Assembly: GCF_035497915.1 (NCBI RefSeq)
Contig: NZ_DATJCS010000011.1
Location: 1-64,000, forward strand
Length of the DNA stretch: 64,000 nt
Reading direction: 5' to 3'
Source of the DNA: Serpens sp035497915
Lineage (GTDB): Bacteria > Pseudomonadota > Gammaproteobacteria > Pseudomonadales > Pseudomonadaceae
Shown here one piece after another: positions 56,397-64,000 of the stretch. Every line of letters starts with the position of its first letter. Within the stretch, counting starts at the first letter, position 1. The notes beneath the pieces are model-generated. The model saw only the letters and a program-made list of their open reading frames with translations, did no database searches and was not told where the DNA came from. A program made the translations under genes and the position numbers.

Positions 56397-56837
56397 TCAG
56401 GGGCGCAGCCCGTAGTGTTCATCCAGCGTGCCCGGCGCGCCGGCCGGCTTGGGCGCATAGTCCTTGGGCGCACGGGAATCGAGCAGGTCCGATTCCGGGG
56501 CCTGCAGCCGCTCGCGCTTCTCCTGCTCGCTGTGCAGGGCTGACAGCAGTCGCTGGCGGGTCACTTCATCCAGCGCCAGGCGATCGATGCCCTCGGTGAG
56601 GTGTTCCTGCACATCCTGGTAGCTCTGGGTGAGCTTGCGCACCAGTGCGGCGGTGGTGTTGAAGTGGGTCACCACTTCACTCTGGTAGGTTTCGAAACGT
56701 TCCTGCAGTTCGTCGAGCTGACTCTGGGTGCGGCTCGGCGCGACACCGGGTGCCAGGCGGGAAATCAGAAAACCGATGACGACCCCGACAAGCAGGGCAA
56801 TGGCCGGCACCAACCAGACCATGAGCGACTGTTCCAC
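56397..56837 (-). CDS. YhcB/DUF1043 family inner-membrane protein (ZapG-like)
   Basis: The 146-residue protein has one N-terminal span (VWLVPAIALLVGVVIGFLIS) and a cytoplasmic coiled coil (QSQLDELQERFETYQSEVVT, then FNTTAALVRKLTQSYQDVQ). The FNTTA-L segment and a Pro-rich tail mark the YhcB family. In E. coli YhcB (ZapG) links cell division with envelope and lipid synthesis. It is divergent from the hydrolase gene in the DUF1043-hydrolase-trpS-zapE block, which is conserved in Pseudomonas as I recall. Confidence 0.9.
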   Translation of the reverse strand: MEQSLMVWLVPAIALLVGVVIGFLISRLAPGVAPSRTQSQLDELQERFETYQSEVVTHFNTTAALVRKLTQSYQDVQEHLTEGIDRLALDEVTRQRLLSALHSEQEKRERLQAPESDLLDSRAPKDYAPKPAGAPGTLDEHYGLRP

Positions 56838-57042
56838 GAGTCCTTCCTCTATTTGCGGGTTTGTTTTACGTTAGCGACCCCAGTCTGCCCCCGAACGCCG
56901 CTCCGTACAATGCTACGAAACGCCGGGAAACACTGGTGGCGCGGCCGTCTGTCCGGCGGCGCGCCCTGTGCCGGTGGTGCCTGCACCGCCCGGACCTGAA
57001 CCAAGACGAGTCGACCCCCAACCGGGTCACGGAGTTCCTGCC

Positions 57043-57672
57043 TTGCTCACCCGCGAAACCCCTCTGCAGCTCGACGGCCCCAGCGGCGCGCTCGAAGCCC
57101 TCTACCTGCCGGTGCCCGACGCGCGCGGCCTGGCGCTGATCTGCCATCCCAACCCGGTCAAGGGCGGCACCATGCTCAACAAGGTGGTTTCCACCCTGCA
57201 GCGCACCGCCCGCGACGCCGGCTACAGCACCCTGCGCTTCAACTACCGGGGCGTGGGCGCCAGCGCCGGCAGCCACGACATGCACATGGGCGAGGTGGAC
57301 GATGCCGAGGCCGCCTGCGACTGGCTGCGCGCGCAGCATCCCGAGCTGCCGCTGAGCCTGCTGGGCTTCTCCTTCGGCGGTTTCGTCGCCGCCGCGCTGG
57401 GCGGTCGCCTGGAAGCGCGCGGTCAGCAGCTGGAGCACATTTTCATGGTCGCCCCGGCGGTGATGCGCCTGGACGAAAACGTAGCGCTGCCGCAGAGCGG
57501 CACACTGACCCTGATCCAGCCCGAGGACGACGAAGTGGTGCCGCCGGCGGCGGTCTACGCCTGGTCCGAAGCCCTGGCGCGTCCCCATGAGCTGCTGAAA
57601 GTGGCAGAATGCGGCCACTTCTTCCATGGCAGGCTGACCGACCTCAAAGAGCTGGTCAGCACCCGTCTCTGA
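57043..57672 (+). CDS. Alpha/beta hydrolase (YqiA/KANL3-type dienelactone hydrolase-like)
   Basis: The 209-residue protein contains LALICHPNPVKGGTMLNKVV (oxyanion region), FNYRGVGASAGSHDMHMGEV, LLGFSFGGFVAAALGG (nucleophile Ser in G-x-S-x-G), LIQPEDDEVVPPAAV (Asp) and VAECGHFFHGRLTDLKEL (His). It is cytoplasmic, with unknown substrate. The start is taken as TTG at 57043, with GGAG eight bases before it, since longer frames have Pro-rich, unlikely sequence. It is 32 bp before trpS. Confidence 0.82.
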   Translation: MLTRETPLQLDGPSGALEALYLPVPDARGLALICHPNPVKGGTMLNKVVSTLQRTARDAGYSTLRFNYRGVGASAGSHDMHMGEVDDAEAACDWLRAQHPELPLSLLGFSFGGFVAAALGGRLEARGQQLEHIFMVAPAVMRLDENVALPQSGTLTLIQPEDDEVVPPAAVYAWSEALARPHELLKVAECGHFFHGRLTDLKELVSTRL

Positions 57673-57704
57673 ACGGCCTGCCACACGTTCGACGGATTTG
57701 ACAC

Positions 57705-59066
57705 ATGACCACGCGCATCCTTACCGGCATCACCACCACCGGCACCCCGCACCTGGGCAACTACGCCGGCGCCATCCGCCCGGCGATCGTCGCCAGCCGT
57801 GCCGCCGACGTGGATTCCTTCTACTTCCTGGCCGACTACCACGCGCTGATCAAGTGCGACGACCCGGCACGCATCCAGCGCTCGCGCCTGGAAATTGCCG
57901 CCACCTGGCTGGCCGGCGGCCTGGATGCCGATCGCGCGACCTTCTATCGCCAGTCGGACATTCCGGAAATCCCCGAGCTGACCTGGCTGCTCACCTGCGT
58001 GGCGGGCAAGGGCCTGCTCAACCGCGCCCACGCCTACAAGGCGGCGGTGGACAAGAACGTCGAGGCCGGCGAAGACCCGGACGCCGGCGTGACCATGGGC
58101 CTGTTCAGCTACCCGGTGCTGATGGCCGCCGACATCCTGATGTTCAACGCCCACAAGGTGCCGGTCGGCCGTGACCAGATCCAGCACGTGGAAATGGCCC
58201 GCGACATCGGCCAGCGCTTCAATCACCTGTTCGGTCAGGGGCGCGAGCTGTTCACCCTGCCGGAGGCGGTGATCGAGGAGGATGTGGCGACCCTGCCGGG
58301 CCTGGACGGGCGCAAGATGTCCAAGAGCTACGACAACACCATCCCGCTGTTCGGCAGCGCCAAGCAGCTCAAGGACACCATCGCCCGCATCGTCACCGAC
58401 TCGAAGCTGCCGGGCGAGGCCAAGGATCCGGACAACTCCCATCTGTTCACCCTCTACCAGGCCTTTGCCACGGCTGAACAGCAGGCCGCGTTCCGCGCCG
58501 ATCTGCTGGGCGGACTGGGCTGGGGCGAGGCCAAGCAGCGCCTGTTCGAACTGCTCGACAACGAGCTGGGCGAAGCGCGCGAACGCTACCATGCGCTAAT
58601 CGCCAAGCCGGCCGATCTGGAGGACATTCTGCTCGCCGGCGCCGCCAAGGCGCGCCGCATCGCCACGCCGTTCCTCGGCGAACTGCGCGAGGCGGTGGGC
58701 CTGCGTTCCTTCCGCGAGCAGGTGCAGGTGGCCGGCGCGAGCAAGAAGAAGGCCGCCAAGGTCGCGCGCTTCGTCAGCTTCCGCGAGCCGGACGGCAGCT
58801 TCCGCTTCCGCTTCCTGGCCGCCGACGGCGAGGAACTGCTGCTATCGCGGCCGTTCGGCGACCCGAAGAAGACCGGCCAGATCAGCCAGCGGTTGATCGC
58901 CCAGGGACCGGATGCGCTGGAGCTGCGCGAGGACGAGGGCACCCAGTTCACCCTGTGGCTGGACGATGAATGCATCGCCGACAGCCCGAGCTTCGCCGAT
59001 CCCGAGGCGCTCGACGCCGCCATGCTGCGGGTGCGCGACGCCATCGCCGGGCTGGCCGAAGGCTGA
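57705..59066 (+). CDS. trpS: Tryptophanyl-tRNA synthetase with C-terminal extension
   Basis: TrpS charges tRNA-Trp with tryptophan. The HIGH-like motif is TGTPHLGNYAGAI and the KMSKS motif is GRKMSKSYDNTIPLFG. The 453-residue protein is about 115 residues longer than E. coli TrpS (334). The extra part (from about 340) contains SFREPDGSFRFRFLAADGEE and LLSRPFGDPKKTGQISQRLI, which recalls the YegP/DUF1508 fold. This long form is the usual one in Pseudomonas, as I recall. It lies 32 bp after the hydrolase gene and a REP doublet follows it. Confidence 0.95.
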   Translation: MTTRILTGITTTGTPHLGNYAGAIRPAIVASRAADVDSFYFLADYHALIKCDDPARIQRSRLEIAATWLAGGLDADRATFYRQSDIPEIPELTWLLTCVAGKGLLNRAHAYKAAVDKNVEAGEDPDAGVTMGLFSYPVLMAADILMFNAHKVPVGRDQIQHVEMARDIGQRFNHLFGQGRELFTLPEAVIEEDVATLPGLDGRKMSKSYDNTIPLFGSAKQLKDTIARIVTDSKLPGEAKDPDNSHLFTLYQAFATAEQQAAFRADLLGGLGWGEAKQRLFELLDNELGEARERYHALIAKPADLEDILLAGAAKARRIATPFLGELREAVGLRSFREQVQVAGASKKKAAKVARFVSFREPDGSFRFRFLAADGEELLLSRPFGDPKKTGQISQRLIAQGPDALELREDEGTQFTLWLDDECIADSPSFADPEALDAAMLRVRDAIAGLAEG

Positions 59067-59098
59067 CTTCGTTGTTGGTTCGGCGCCGAGCCGCTGGG

Positions 59099-59171
59099 GG
59101 TGGGAGCGGACTTGTCCGCGAGCTTTGGGTATGGCCTGGAAAAGAGCTCGCGAATGAATTCGCTCCTACGG
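59099..59171. repeat. REP doublet, family B
   Basis: GGTGGGAGCGGACTTGTCCG followed by CGAGC, and its inverse GAGCTCGCGAATGAATTCGC ending in TCCTACG, face each other in the gap between trpS and zapE. The same family follows phoH at 6267-6341. Confidence 0.85.
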
Positions 59172-59294
59172 GCACGCGCCGGTCGCCACTTTTCATGACC
59201 TGAGGAAAGAGCTGTCTTGAACGATCTGAGCAAATTGCCAAGCACCGAGGGCGCCGTTAAAGTGTCGGCCCCCTCCACCAACCCCCACGCTGCC

Positions 59295-60389
59295 ATGACT
59301 CCACTCCAGCGCTATCAGGCCGATCTGCAACGCCCCGACTTTTTCCATGACGCCGCCCAGGAAAACGCCGTGCGTCACCTGCAGCGCCTGTACGACGACC
59401 TGGTCGCCGCGCAGCAGCAATCGAGTGGTCTGCTCGGCAAGCTGTTCGCCAAGAAGCCGCAGGGTCCGATCAAGGGCATCTACTTCTGGGGTGGCGTGGG
59501 TCGCGGCAAGACCTATCTGGTGGACACCTTCTTCGATGCGCTGCCCTTCGAGCAGAAGATGCGCACGCACTTCCACCGCTTCATGAAGCGCGTGCACGAA
59601 GAGCTGAAGACCCTCAAGGGCGAGAAGAACCCGCTGCCGCTCATTGCCAAGCGTTTCGCCAACGAAGCCCGGGTGATCTGCTTCGACGAATTCTTCGTCT
59701 CCGACATTACCGACGCGATGATCCTTGCCACCCTGCTGGAGGAGCTGTTCAAGAACGGCGTCTCACTGGTGGCCACCTCCAACATCGTGCCGGACGGCCT
59801 GTACAAGGACGGCCTGCAACGCGCGCGTTTCCTGCCGGCCATTGCCCTGCTCAAGCAGCACACCGAGATCGTCAACGTCGACAGCGGCATCGACTACCGC
59901 CTGCGCGCCCTGGAACAGGCCGAGCTGTATCACTGGCCGCTGGACGCCGAGGCCGAGCAGAGCCTGGAAAAGAGCTTCAAGAGCCTGCTCACCGAGAACT
60001 GCACGGTGCTGGAAAACGAGGCGCTGATCATCGAAAACCGCGAGATTCGCGCGCGCAAGGTGGCCAACGACATCGCCTGGTTCGACTTCCGCGCCATTTG
60101 CGACGGCCCACGCAGCCAGAACGACTACATCGAGCTGGGCAAGATCTTCGAGGCGGTGCTGATCTCCAACATCGAGCAGATGAACGCCCAGAAGGACGAC
60201 ATGGCGCGGCGCTTCATCAACCTGGTGGACGAGTTCTACGACCGCAACGTCAAGCTGATCCTCTCCGCCGAAGTGGAACTCAAGGACCTCTACACCGGCG
60301 GCCGCCTGGAGTTCGAGTTCCAGCGCACCCTCAGCCGCCTGCTGGAGATGCAGTCCCACGAGTTCCTGGCCCGTCCGCACAAGCCCTGA
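59295..60389 (+). CDS. zapE: Cell division ATPase ZapE (AFG1 family)
   Basis: ZapE is an AAA-type ATPase that acts on FtsZ rings in E. coli. The 364-residue protein starts MTPLQRYQADLQRPDFFHDA, then has Walker A YFWGGVGRGKTYLVDTFFDA, FHRFMKRVHEELKTL, Walker B VICFDEFFVSDITDAMIL and a sensor region VATSNIVPDGLYKDGLQRAR. It ends FQRTLSRLLEMQSHEFLA. The ATG at 59295 gives the usual family start. A TTG at 59217 with a strong GAGGAAAG site would add 26 residues and is a real alternative. It closes the DUF1043-hydrolase-trpS-zapE block. In P. aeruginosa rplM-rpsI lie nearby; here they do not follow. Confidence 0.93.
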   Translation: MTPLQRYQADLQRPDFFHDAAQENAVRHLQRLYDDLVAAQQQSSGLLGKLFAKKPQGPIKGIYFWGGVGRGKTYLVDTFFDALPFEQKMRTHFHRFMKRVHEELKTLKGEKNPLPLIAKRFANEARVICFDEFFVSDITDAMILATLLEELFKNGVSLVATSNIVPDGLYKDGLQRARFLPAIALLKQHTEIVNVDSGIDYRLRALEQAELYHWPLDAEAEQSLEKSFKSLLTENCTVLENEALIIENREIRARKVANDIAWFDFRAICDGPRSQNDYIELGKIFEAVLISNIEQMNAQKDDMARRFINLVDEFYDRNVKLILSAEVELKDLYTGGRLEFEFQRTLSRLLEMQSHEFLARPHKP

Positions 60390-60404
60390 GTTTCGTCGCG
60401 GTCC

Positions 60405-60501
60405 TGTAGGGCCGGGTTTATCCCGGCCGATGTGTGGGTGGGACCGAGACCTGGCGAAGGCCCCGGCTCCGCTGGCCGGCATAAAGCCGGCCCTACAGGT
60501 G
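60405..60501. repeat. REP doublet (REPIN), family A
   Basis: CTGTAGGGCCGGGTTTATCC starts and GGCCGGCATAAAGCCGGCC with CTACAG ends a 97-bp element just after zapE. Confidence 0.88.
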
Positions 60502-60532
60502 ACACCCGGGCCTCTGGTGACGGGTTGCTTTT

Positions 60533-60620
60533 CCGTAGGGCCGCTCAGCGGAGCTGAAAATCCGCACCTCGTGTCTCGATCCCCGCCCCCGTCGGCCGGC
60601 GTAAAGCCGGCCCCACAGGG
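60533..60620. repeat. Second REP doublet after zapE, partly degraded
   Basis: CCGTAGGGCCGCTCAGCGGA starts and GGCCGGCGTAAAGCCGGCC with CCACAG ends this element. It is next to the one before. The two fill most of the 329-bp gap between zapE and the CsbD gene, in which no other gene is seen. Confidence 0.75.
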
Positions 60621-60718
60621 ATCTGCGCGCACGCCGTCCCGCCCTTCGCCGGGTGGATGAAACCTTTCCCGACCCCGCCACTCCACTGCTGCGAACCCAC
60701 CAGTGTTGGAGATTTGCC

Positions 60719-60910
60719 ATGAGCAGTGCAGGCGACAAGGCCCGCGGTATGGGCAACGAAGCGGCAGGGAAGATCAAGCAGGGCGTCGGTGAGGCTACCG
60801 GCAACCAGGGCATGCGCCAGGAAGGCAAGATCCAGGAGCGCAAGGGCGAAGCCCAGCAGATCAAGGGCGACGTCAAGGACACCCTGAAGAAGGGCATCGA
60901 CAAGGCCTGA
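60719..60910 (+). CDS. CsbD family stress-response protein
   Basis: This 63-residue hydrophilic protein is typical of CsbD: NEAAGKIKQGVGEATGNQGM, then GKIQERKGEAQQIKGDVKDT. CsbD-like proteins are small, highly charged and often made in general stress or stationary phase; their biochemical role is unknown. A GGAG ribosome site lies eight bases before the ATG at 60719. A hairpin follows the stop. Confidence 0.9.
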   Translation: MSSAGDKARGMGNEAAGKIKQGVGEATGNQGMRQEGKIQERKGEAQQIKGDVKDTLKKGIDKA

Positions 60911-60929
60911 TCTTCCTTTCTTCCTCTGT

Positions 60930-60950
60930 CGATGGGCTTCTGGCCCATCG
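60930..60950 (+). terminator. Hairpin after the CsbD gene
   Basis: CGATGGGC and GCCCATCG form an 8-bp stem with a five-base loop about 20 bp after the stop. There is no clear T tract. Confidence 0.5.
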
Positions 60951-61057
60951 GCATTCCTCGTGATCCTTATTGATAGAACGGGCTGGATAGCGTTCTTGCT
61001 TTCCGGGAGTAGCGTTCGTCATATCCGAACGCTGGCGCCATTTTATTATCATTTTCC

Positions 61058-61084
61058 TAATGATCGCCGCGCTGTTGCCGATGA
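61058..61084 (+). promoter_or_regulatory. Candidate FliA (sigma-28) promoter of the second chemoreceptor
   Basis: TAAT-N15-GCCGATGA matches the flagellar consensus TAAA-N15-GCCGATAA with one mismatch in each box and exact spacing. It lies about 85 bp before the ATG of the chemoreceptor. Confidence 0.7.
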
Positions 61085-61169
61085 AGAACTGAGCGGCAGG
61101 CTGGCCTGCGGACCCGCTGCCCAGAAAAGAGACGAAAAAAAAGAACAACTCAGCGGAAGGCTTCTCACC

Positions 61170-62795
61170 ATGCTTCTCAGGCGTTTCAAGGTTGGCCATC
61201 GGGCCATTGTCGGTTTTTCCATCGTGGCCCTGCTGGTCGTGCTGCTCGGCGTCTTTGCCAAGAGCCAGATGCAGGTCATCCGCAGCGCCACCGTCACCAT
61301 GCAGGACAACACGCTGCCCAGCTATCGGGCCTTGGGCTGGATCAGCGAGCAGATGCTGCGCCTGCGCATCATGTCCTTCCGTCTTTACGTGGACCGCGAG
61401 GACGCCAAGCTCAAGGCCAGCCTGGCGCGTGCCGACGAGATCGCCAACGACCTCGCCAAGGCGGTGAACGACTACGAGACGCTGATCGTCAGCGAGGCCG
61501 AGCGCAGCCAGTTCCGCCTGGTGCGCCAGGCCATGCAGGACTACGTGAACATCCACAAAAGCCTGGTGGCCGCTTCCGCCCGGGGTCAGGTGGAGGAGAT
61601 GAAAACCCTGCTGGGCGGCGACTACAACCGCCTGTCCATCGAGCTGGGCAAGCAGCTCAACCGCCTCATCGAGATCAAGGGCCAGATCGCCGGCGACTTC
61701 GCCCAGCAGGCCCACGACCAGTACGAACTGGCCGATATCGGCGTGCTGGTGTTCATGGGTCTCGCCGCGTTGCTGACCATCGTGCTGGCCAGCGTGCTGA
61801 CCCGCAGCATTGTCGCGCCGCTGTCCGAGGCCGTGCGCATGGCCGAAGTGGTCGCCGACGGCGATCTGACCCATCCCATCCGCGTGGAAGGGCGTGACGA
61901 GCCGGCACAGTTGCTGGCCGCGCTGGAGCGCATGCAGCGCAATCTGCGCGAAACCCTGCAGCGCATCGTCGACTCCTCGACCCAGCTGTCCTCGTCCGCC
62001 GAGGAGCTGAATGCGGTCACCGAAAACTCCAGCCGGGTGCTGCAGCAGCAGAATCAGGAAATCGAGCAGGCCGCCACCGCGGTCAACGAAATGACCACCG
62101 CCGTTGACGAAGTGGCGCGCAACGCCACCGGCACCTCTGAGGCGTCCCAGGCCTCCGACCGCACCGCGCGGGAAGGGCGCGGCCAGGTGGAGCGCACCAT
62201 CGAGTCCATCAACCAGATGACCCGCGAGGCCAGCAGCAGTGCCCGGGAAGTGGACCACCTGGCGGGCCAGGTGCGCAGCATCAGCACCGTGCTGGACGTG
62301 ATCCGTTCCATCGCCGAGCAGACCAACCTGCTGGCGCTCAACGCGGCCATCGAGGCGGCCCGGGCCGGCGACGCGGGACGCGGCTTCGCCGTGGTGGCCG
62401 ACGAGGTGCGCGCGCTGGCGCATCGCACCCAGCAGTCCACCCAGGAGATCGAACAGATGATCCAGGCGGTGCAGCAGAGCACCGACCAGGCCATGACGGC
62501 GATGCAGACCAGCAACCAGCGCGCGCAGAGCACCCTGGAAATCGCCCATGCGGCGGGCGAGGCGCTGCGACAGATCACCGAATCGATCGGTCACATCACC
62601 GAGCGCAACCTGATCATTGCCAGTGCCTCGGAAGAACAGGCCCAGGTGGCCCGCGAAGTGGACCACAACCTGGTCAACATCCGCGACCTGGCCATGCAGA
62701 CCTCGGCCGGCGCCAACCAGACCAGCGCCGCCAGCCACGAACTGGCGCGTCTGGCGGTACGCCTGAACGAGCTGGTGAAGGGGTTCCGCCTGTAA
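61170..62795 (+). CDS. Methyl-accepting chemotaxis protein (four-helix-bundle sensor)
   Basis: The 541-residue chemoreceptor has a span near the start (AIVGFSIVALLVVLLGVFAK) and a periplasmic four-helix-bundle sensor of about 150 residues. A second span (IGVLVFMGLAALLTIVLASV, about 190-210), HAMP and the signalling domain follow. The tip has EQTNLLALNAAIEAARAG and GFAVVADEVRALAHRT. The ligand is unknown. The ATG at 61170 is chosen because it sits right before the first span. Upstream frame extension would cross the FliA promoter. Confidence 0.93.
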   Translation: MLLRRFKVGHRAIVGFSIVALLVVLLGVFAKSQMQVIRSATVTMQDNTLPSYRALGWISEQMLRLRIMSFRLYVDREDAKLKASLARADEIANDLAKAVNDYETLIVSEAERSQFRLVRQAMQDYVNIHKSLVAASARGQVEEMKTLLGGDYNRLSIELGKQLNRLIEIKGQIAGDFAQQAHDQYELADIGVLVFMGLAALLTIVLASVLTRSIVAPLSEAVRMAEVVADGDLTHPIRVEGRDEPAQLLAALERMQRNLRETLQRIVDSSTQLSSSAEELNAVTENSSRVLQQQNQEIEQAATAVNEMTTAVDEVARNATGTSEASQASDRTAREGRGQVERTIESINQMTREASSSAREVDHLAGQVRSISTVLDVIRSIAEQTNLLALNAAIEAARAGDAGRGFAVVADEVRALAHRTQQSTQEIEQMIQAVQQSTDQAMTAMQTSNQRAQSTLEIAHAAGEALRQITESIGHITERNLIIASASEEQAQVAREVDHNLVNIRDLAMQTSAGANQTSAASHELARLAVRLNELVKGFRL

Positions 62796-62901
62796 CACGC
62801 GGCTGGTGCCGGGCCTCGCCGCTTTCGTCGGAAGACATTTGCGGGGAGTGCCAGGCTGGGCCAGCCTCCCAGGACCACGGGCTATCCGCGAGGGCCTGGC
62901 C

Positions 62902-63156
62902 ATGCAACGCCTGCATTGCACCTACCGAGACCACACCATCGTCGCCGACGTCGTGCAGTACGAAGGTAGTCCGCTGCCCTGGGCGGCGGGTTGCCGGATC
63001 ACCGCGCCGGACGGGCGCAGCACCCGGCGCCTGCCGTTGCCCCACGACCGGGCGCTGATGGCCGAGCTGGACAAGGCCGAGCAGGTTTCCCTGGCCCATG
63101 GCAAATGGCTGGTCGACCAGCACCTGGACAACGCCCACGCGCTGTTTGCCTCCTGA
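62902..63156 (+). CDS. Conserved small protein, unknown
   Basis: The 84-residue product (MQRLHCTYRDHTIVADVVQY to QHLDNAHALFAS) looks soluble, with a beta-rich first half and a helical end. I recognise no named domain. It follows the chemoreceptor gene by 106 bp and ends at a strong hairpin shared with the convergent DUF3597 gene. The ribosome site (GAGGG) is well placed for the ATG at 62902. Confidence 0.6.
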   Translation: MQRLHCTYRDHTIVADVVQYEGSPLPWAAGCRITAPDGRSTRRLPLPHDRALMAELDKAEQVSLAHGKWLVDQHLDNAHALFAS

Positions 63157-63165
63157 GTCCGGAGG

Positions 63166-63194
63166 CAGCGGGCTGCGGCCACTGCAGCCCGCTG
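63166..63194. terminator. Hairpin between convergent genes
   Basis: CAGCGGGCTGC and GCAGCCCGCTG form a perfect 11-bp stem with a seven-base loop. There is no T tract on either side. Confidence 0.6.
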
Positions 63195-63199
63195 TCAGG

Positions 63200-63640
63200 T
63201 CACAGCAGTTCCGGCGGGATGGTGCCGCCGTGCTCGGCCAGGCGCTTCATGACTTCCTTGTGCAGCCACAGGTTCATCTGCGCCGAGTCGGCCATCTTGT
63301 CCGGCGGGCAGCCCAGTTCGGTGGCCATTTCCTTGCGGGCTTCCAGGCTGCTGTCCAGGCCGAGCAGCTTGAGCAGGTCGACAATCGAGGTGCGCCAGTT
63401 CAACTGCTCTGCATGCGTGGCCGCCATGCTTTCCAGCTTGGCGGCCACGTCGACCTGGCTGACCGGCGCGGCTGTGGCGCCGGGTGCGGCTGTCGGGCTG
63501 GGCGGCACCACGCCGGAGTCGACGGTGGTGCCGCCCGCCGCAGTGGTGGTGCCGGATGGCGGCGCGCCCGCCGGACGCTCCGCCGCGTGTGCGTCGCGGC
63601 CGATGCCGAGTTTTTCCTTGATCAGATCGAATAGGCCCAT
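63200..63640 (-). CDS. DUF3597 domain protein
   Basis: The 146-residue protein begins MGLFDLIKEKLGIGRDAHAA, has a Pro/Thr/Ala-rich linker (about 22-60), and ends with a folded domain. That domain contains SQVDVAAKLESMAATHAEQL, NWRTSIVDLLKLLGLDSSLE and RKEMATELGCPPDKMADSAQ. This fits DUF3597, a LysM-free helical domain of unknown role. GGAGG before the ATG supports the start. A palindromic repeat lies upstream. Confidence 0.88.
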   Translation of the reverse strand: MGLFDLIKEKLGIGRDAHAAERPAGAPPSGTTTAAGGTTVDSGVVPPSPTAAPGATAAPVSQVDVAAKLESMAATHAEQLNWRTSIVDLLKLLGLDSSLEARKEMATELGCPPDKMADSAQMNLWLHKEVMKRLAEHGGTIPPELL

Positions 63641-63735
63641 GGGTGGATCCTCCGTGGTGGTGGTTCAGATGCGACCACGGATTCGTGCGGGCATTCACTG
63701 GCTGGGTTGATATCGGTGTGCGCCACCGTAATGCA

Positions 63736-63800
63736 TTTTGTAGGAGCGGCTTCAGCCGCGATGCTGCGCCTCAATCGCGGCTGAAGCCGCTCCTACAAAA
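63736..63800. repeat. Perfect 27-bp inverted repeat, REP family C
   Basis: The arms run 63736-63762 and 63774-63800 with an 11-base loop and pair without a mismatch. They begin TTTTGTAGGAGCGGC and end GCCGCTCCTACAAAA. It is the same family as the repeats at 35991-36124. Confidence 0.92.
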
Positions 63801-63818
63801 GAGCCGGTTCGGCGCGGC

Positions 63819-64000
63819 TCAGGCTTCATTGAGCCAGTCTTCGGCGTCCAGCTCCTGGTCGCTGCGGAAGGCGCGAACCTGCAGGCCCGGGATCAGCGCG
63901 CCTTCCACTTCGCTGGCGGTGCGCAGCCAGGCGGTGTCAGTGAGCACGGCGCAGCGCTGGAAGCGATGGACCAGCCGGAACAGCTGCGGCAGGCGCGCCA
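63819..64000 (-). CDS. SpoIIAA-like (STAS/SEC14-type) protein, 3' end only
   Basis: A minus-strand frame, open from the window edge, ends at a TGA at 63819-63821. About 60 C-terminal residues are visible: LPQLFRLVHRFQRCAVLTDT, then WLRTASEVEGALIPGLQVRA and FRSDQELDAEDWLNEA. They fit the C-terminal part of the SpoIIAA-like family (DUF3478), small proteins with a STAS-like fold that may bind lipids. The start is outside the window. Confidence 0.78.
   Translation of the reverse strand, partial: ARLPQLFRLVHRFQRCAVLTDTAWLRTASEVEGALIPGLQVRAFRSDQELDAEDWLNEA

Overview
This is a GC-rich, gene-dense 64 kb stretch of a gammaproteobacterial chromosome, almost certainly Pseudomonas or a close Pseudomonadaceae relative. 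The case rests on gene content and on blocks of gene order that I recall from P. aeruginosa (established knowledge; no search was run): mvaT beside purU; sodB-bifA-imelysin-dihaem protein-imelysin-DUF1513-MexVW pump, with argP/lysE on the other side; phoH before moaC-moaD-moaE; carboxylesterase-rhlB next to an amino-acid ABC transporter; a DUF1043 gene, a hydrolase, trpS and zapE in a row; and uspE before pyruvate kinase. I saw no rRNA or tRNA genes, insertion sequences, CRISPR arrays, prophage or plasmid functions. Most of the window looks like core genome.

Layout. 1-4.6 kb: a YqhA-type membrane protein, a DUF6482 protein, an FKBP prolyl isomerase, an acetyltransferase overlapping a permease-like membrane protein, then yacG-coaE-yaaA on the minus strand. 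4.9-7.6 kb: phoH, broken by a one-base deletion, then molybdopterin genes moaCDE. 7.6-11.2 kb: two membrane proteins, the RNA helicase rhlB and a carboxylesterase. 11.3-15.7 kb: an aapJQMP amino-acid ABC transporter with a candidate sigma-54 promoter. 15.8-17.9 kb: mvaT, purU and small ORFs. 18-32.7 kb: a mexVW-like RND pump, a chemoreceptor with a candidate FliA promoter, a Fur-type iron cluster (DUF1513, imelysin, dihaem protein, imelysin), the c-di-GMP phosphodiesterase bifA, and sodB. 32.9-42 kb: lysE/argP, a coiled-coil membrane protein, sbcB, a PilZ protein, two lipoproteins, uspE and pyruvate kinase. 42-48.5 kb: a run of envelope-directed genes (membrane acyltransferase, SGNH hydrolase, polysaccharide deacetylase, DUF2135-TPR protein, Sel1-type protein). 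48.6-53.8 kb: a very large Lhr-type helicase and a lipoprotein. 54-64 kb: a pseudouridine-synthase-like protein, an orphan FixJ-type regulator, a small outer-membrane protein, the DUF1043-hydrolase-trpS-zapE block, CsbD, a second chemoreceptor with a candidate FliA promoter, and small conserved genes.

The most striking structural feature is a dense population of palindromic intergenic repeats (REP doublets, or REPINs) of at least three families. At two places they lie inside the lhr reading frame and are translated in frame. The second site carries three tandem copies of a unit whose colinear relative lies about 1.3 kb downstream in a non-coding gap. Regulation visible in the sequence includes candidate Fur boxes for the imelysin cluster, FliA promoters for both chemoreceptors and a sigma-54 promoter for the amino-acid transporter. 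No single cluster can be called a wholly new system. The least explained genes are the envelope cluster at 42-48.5 kb and the repeat-expanded Lhr helicase.
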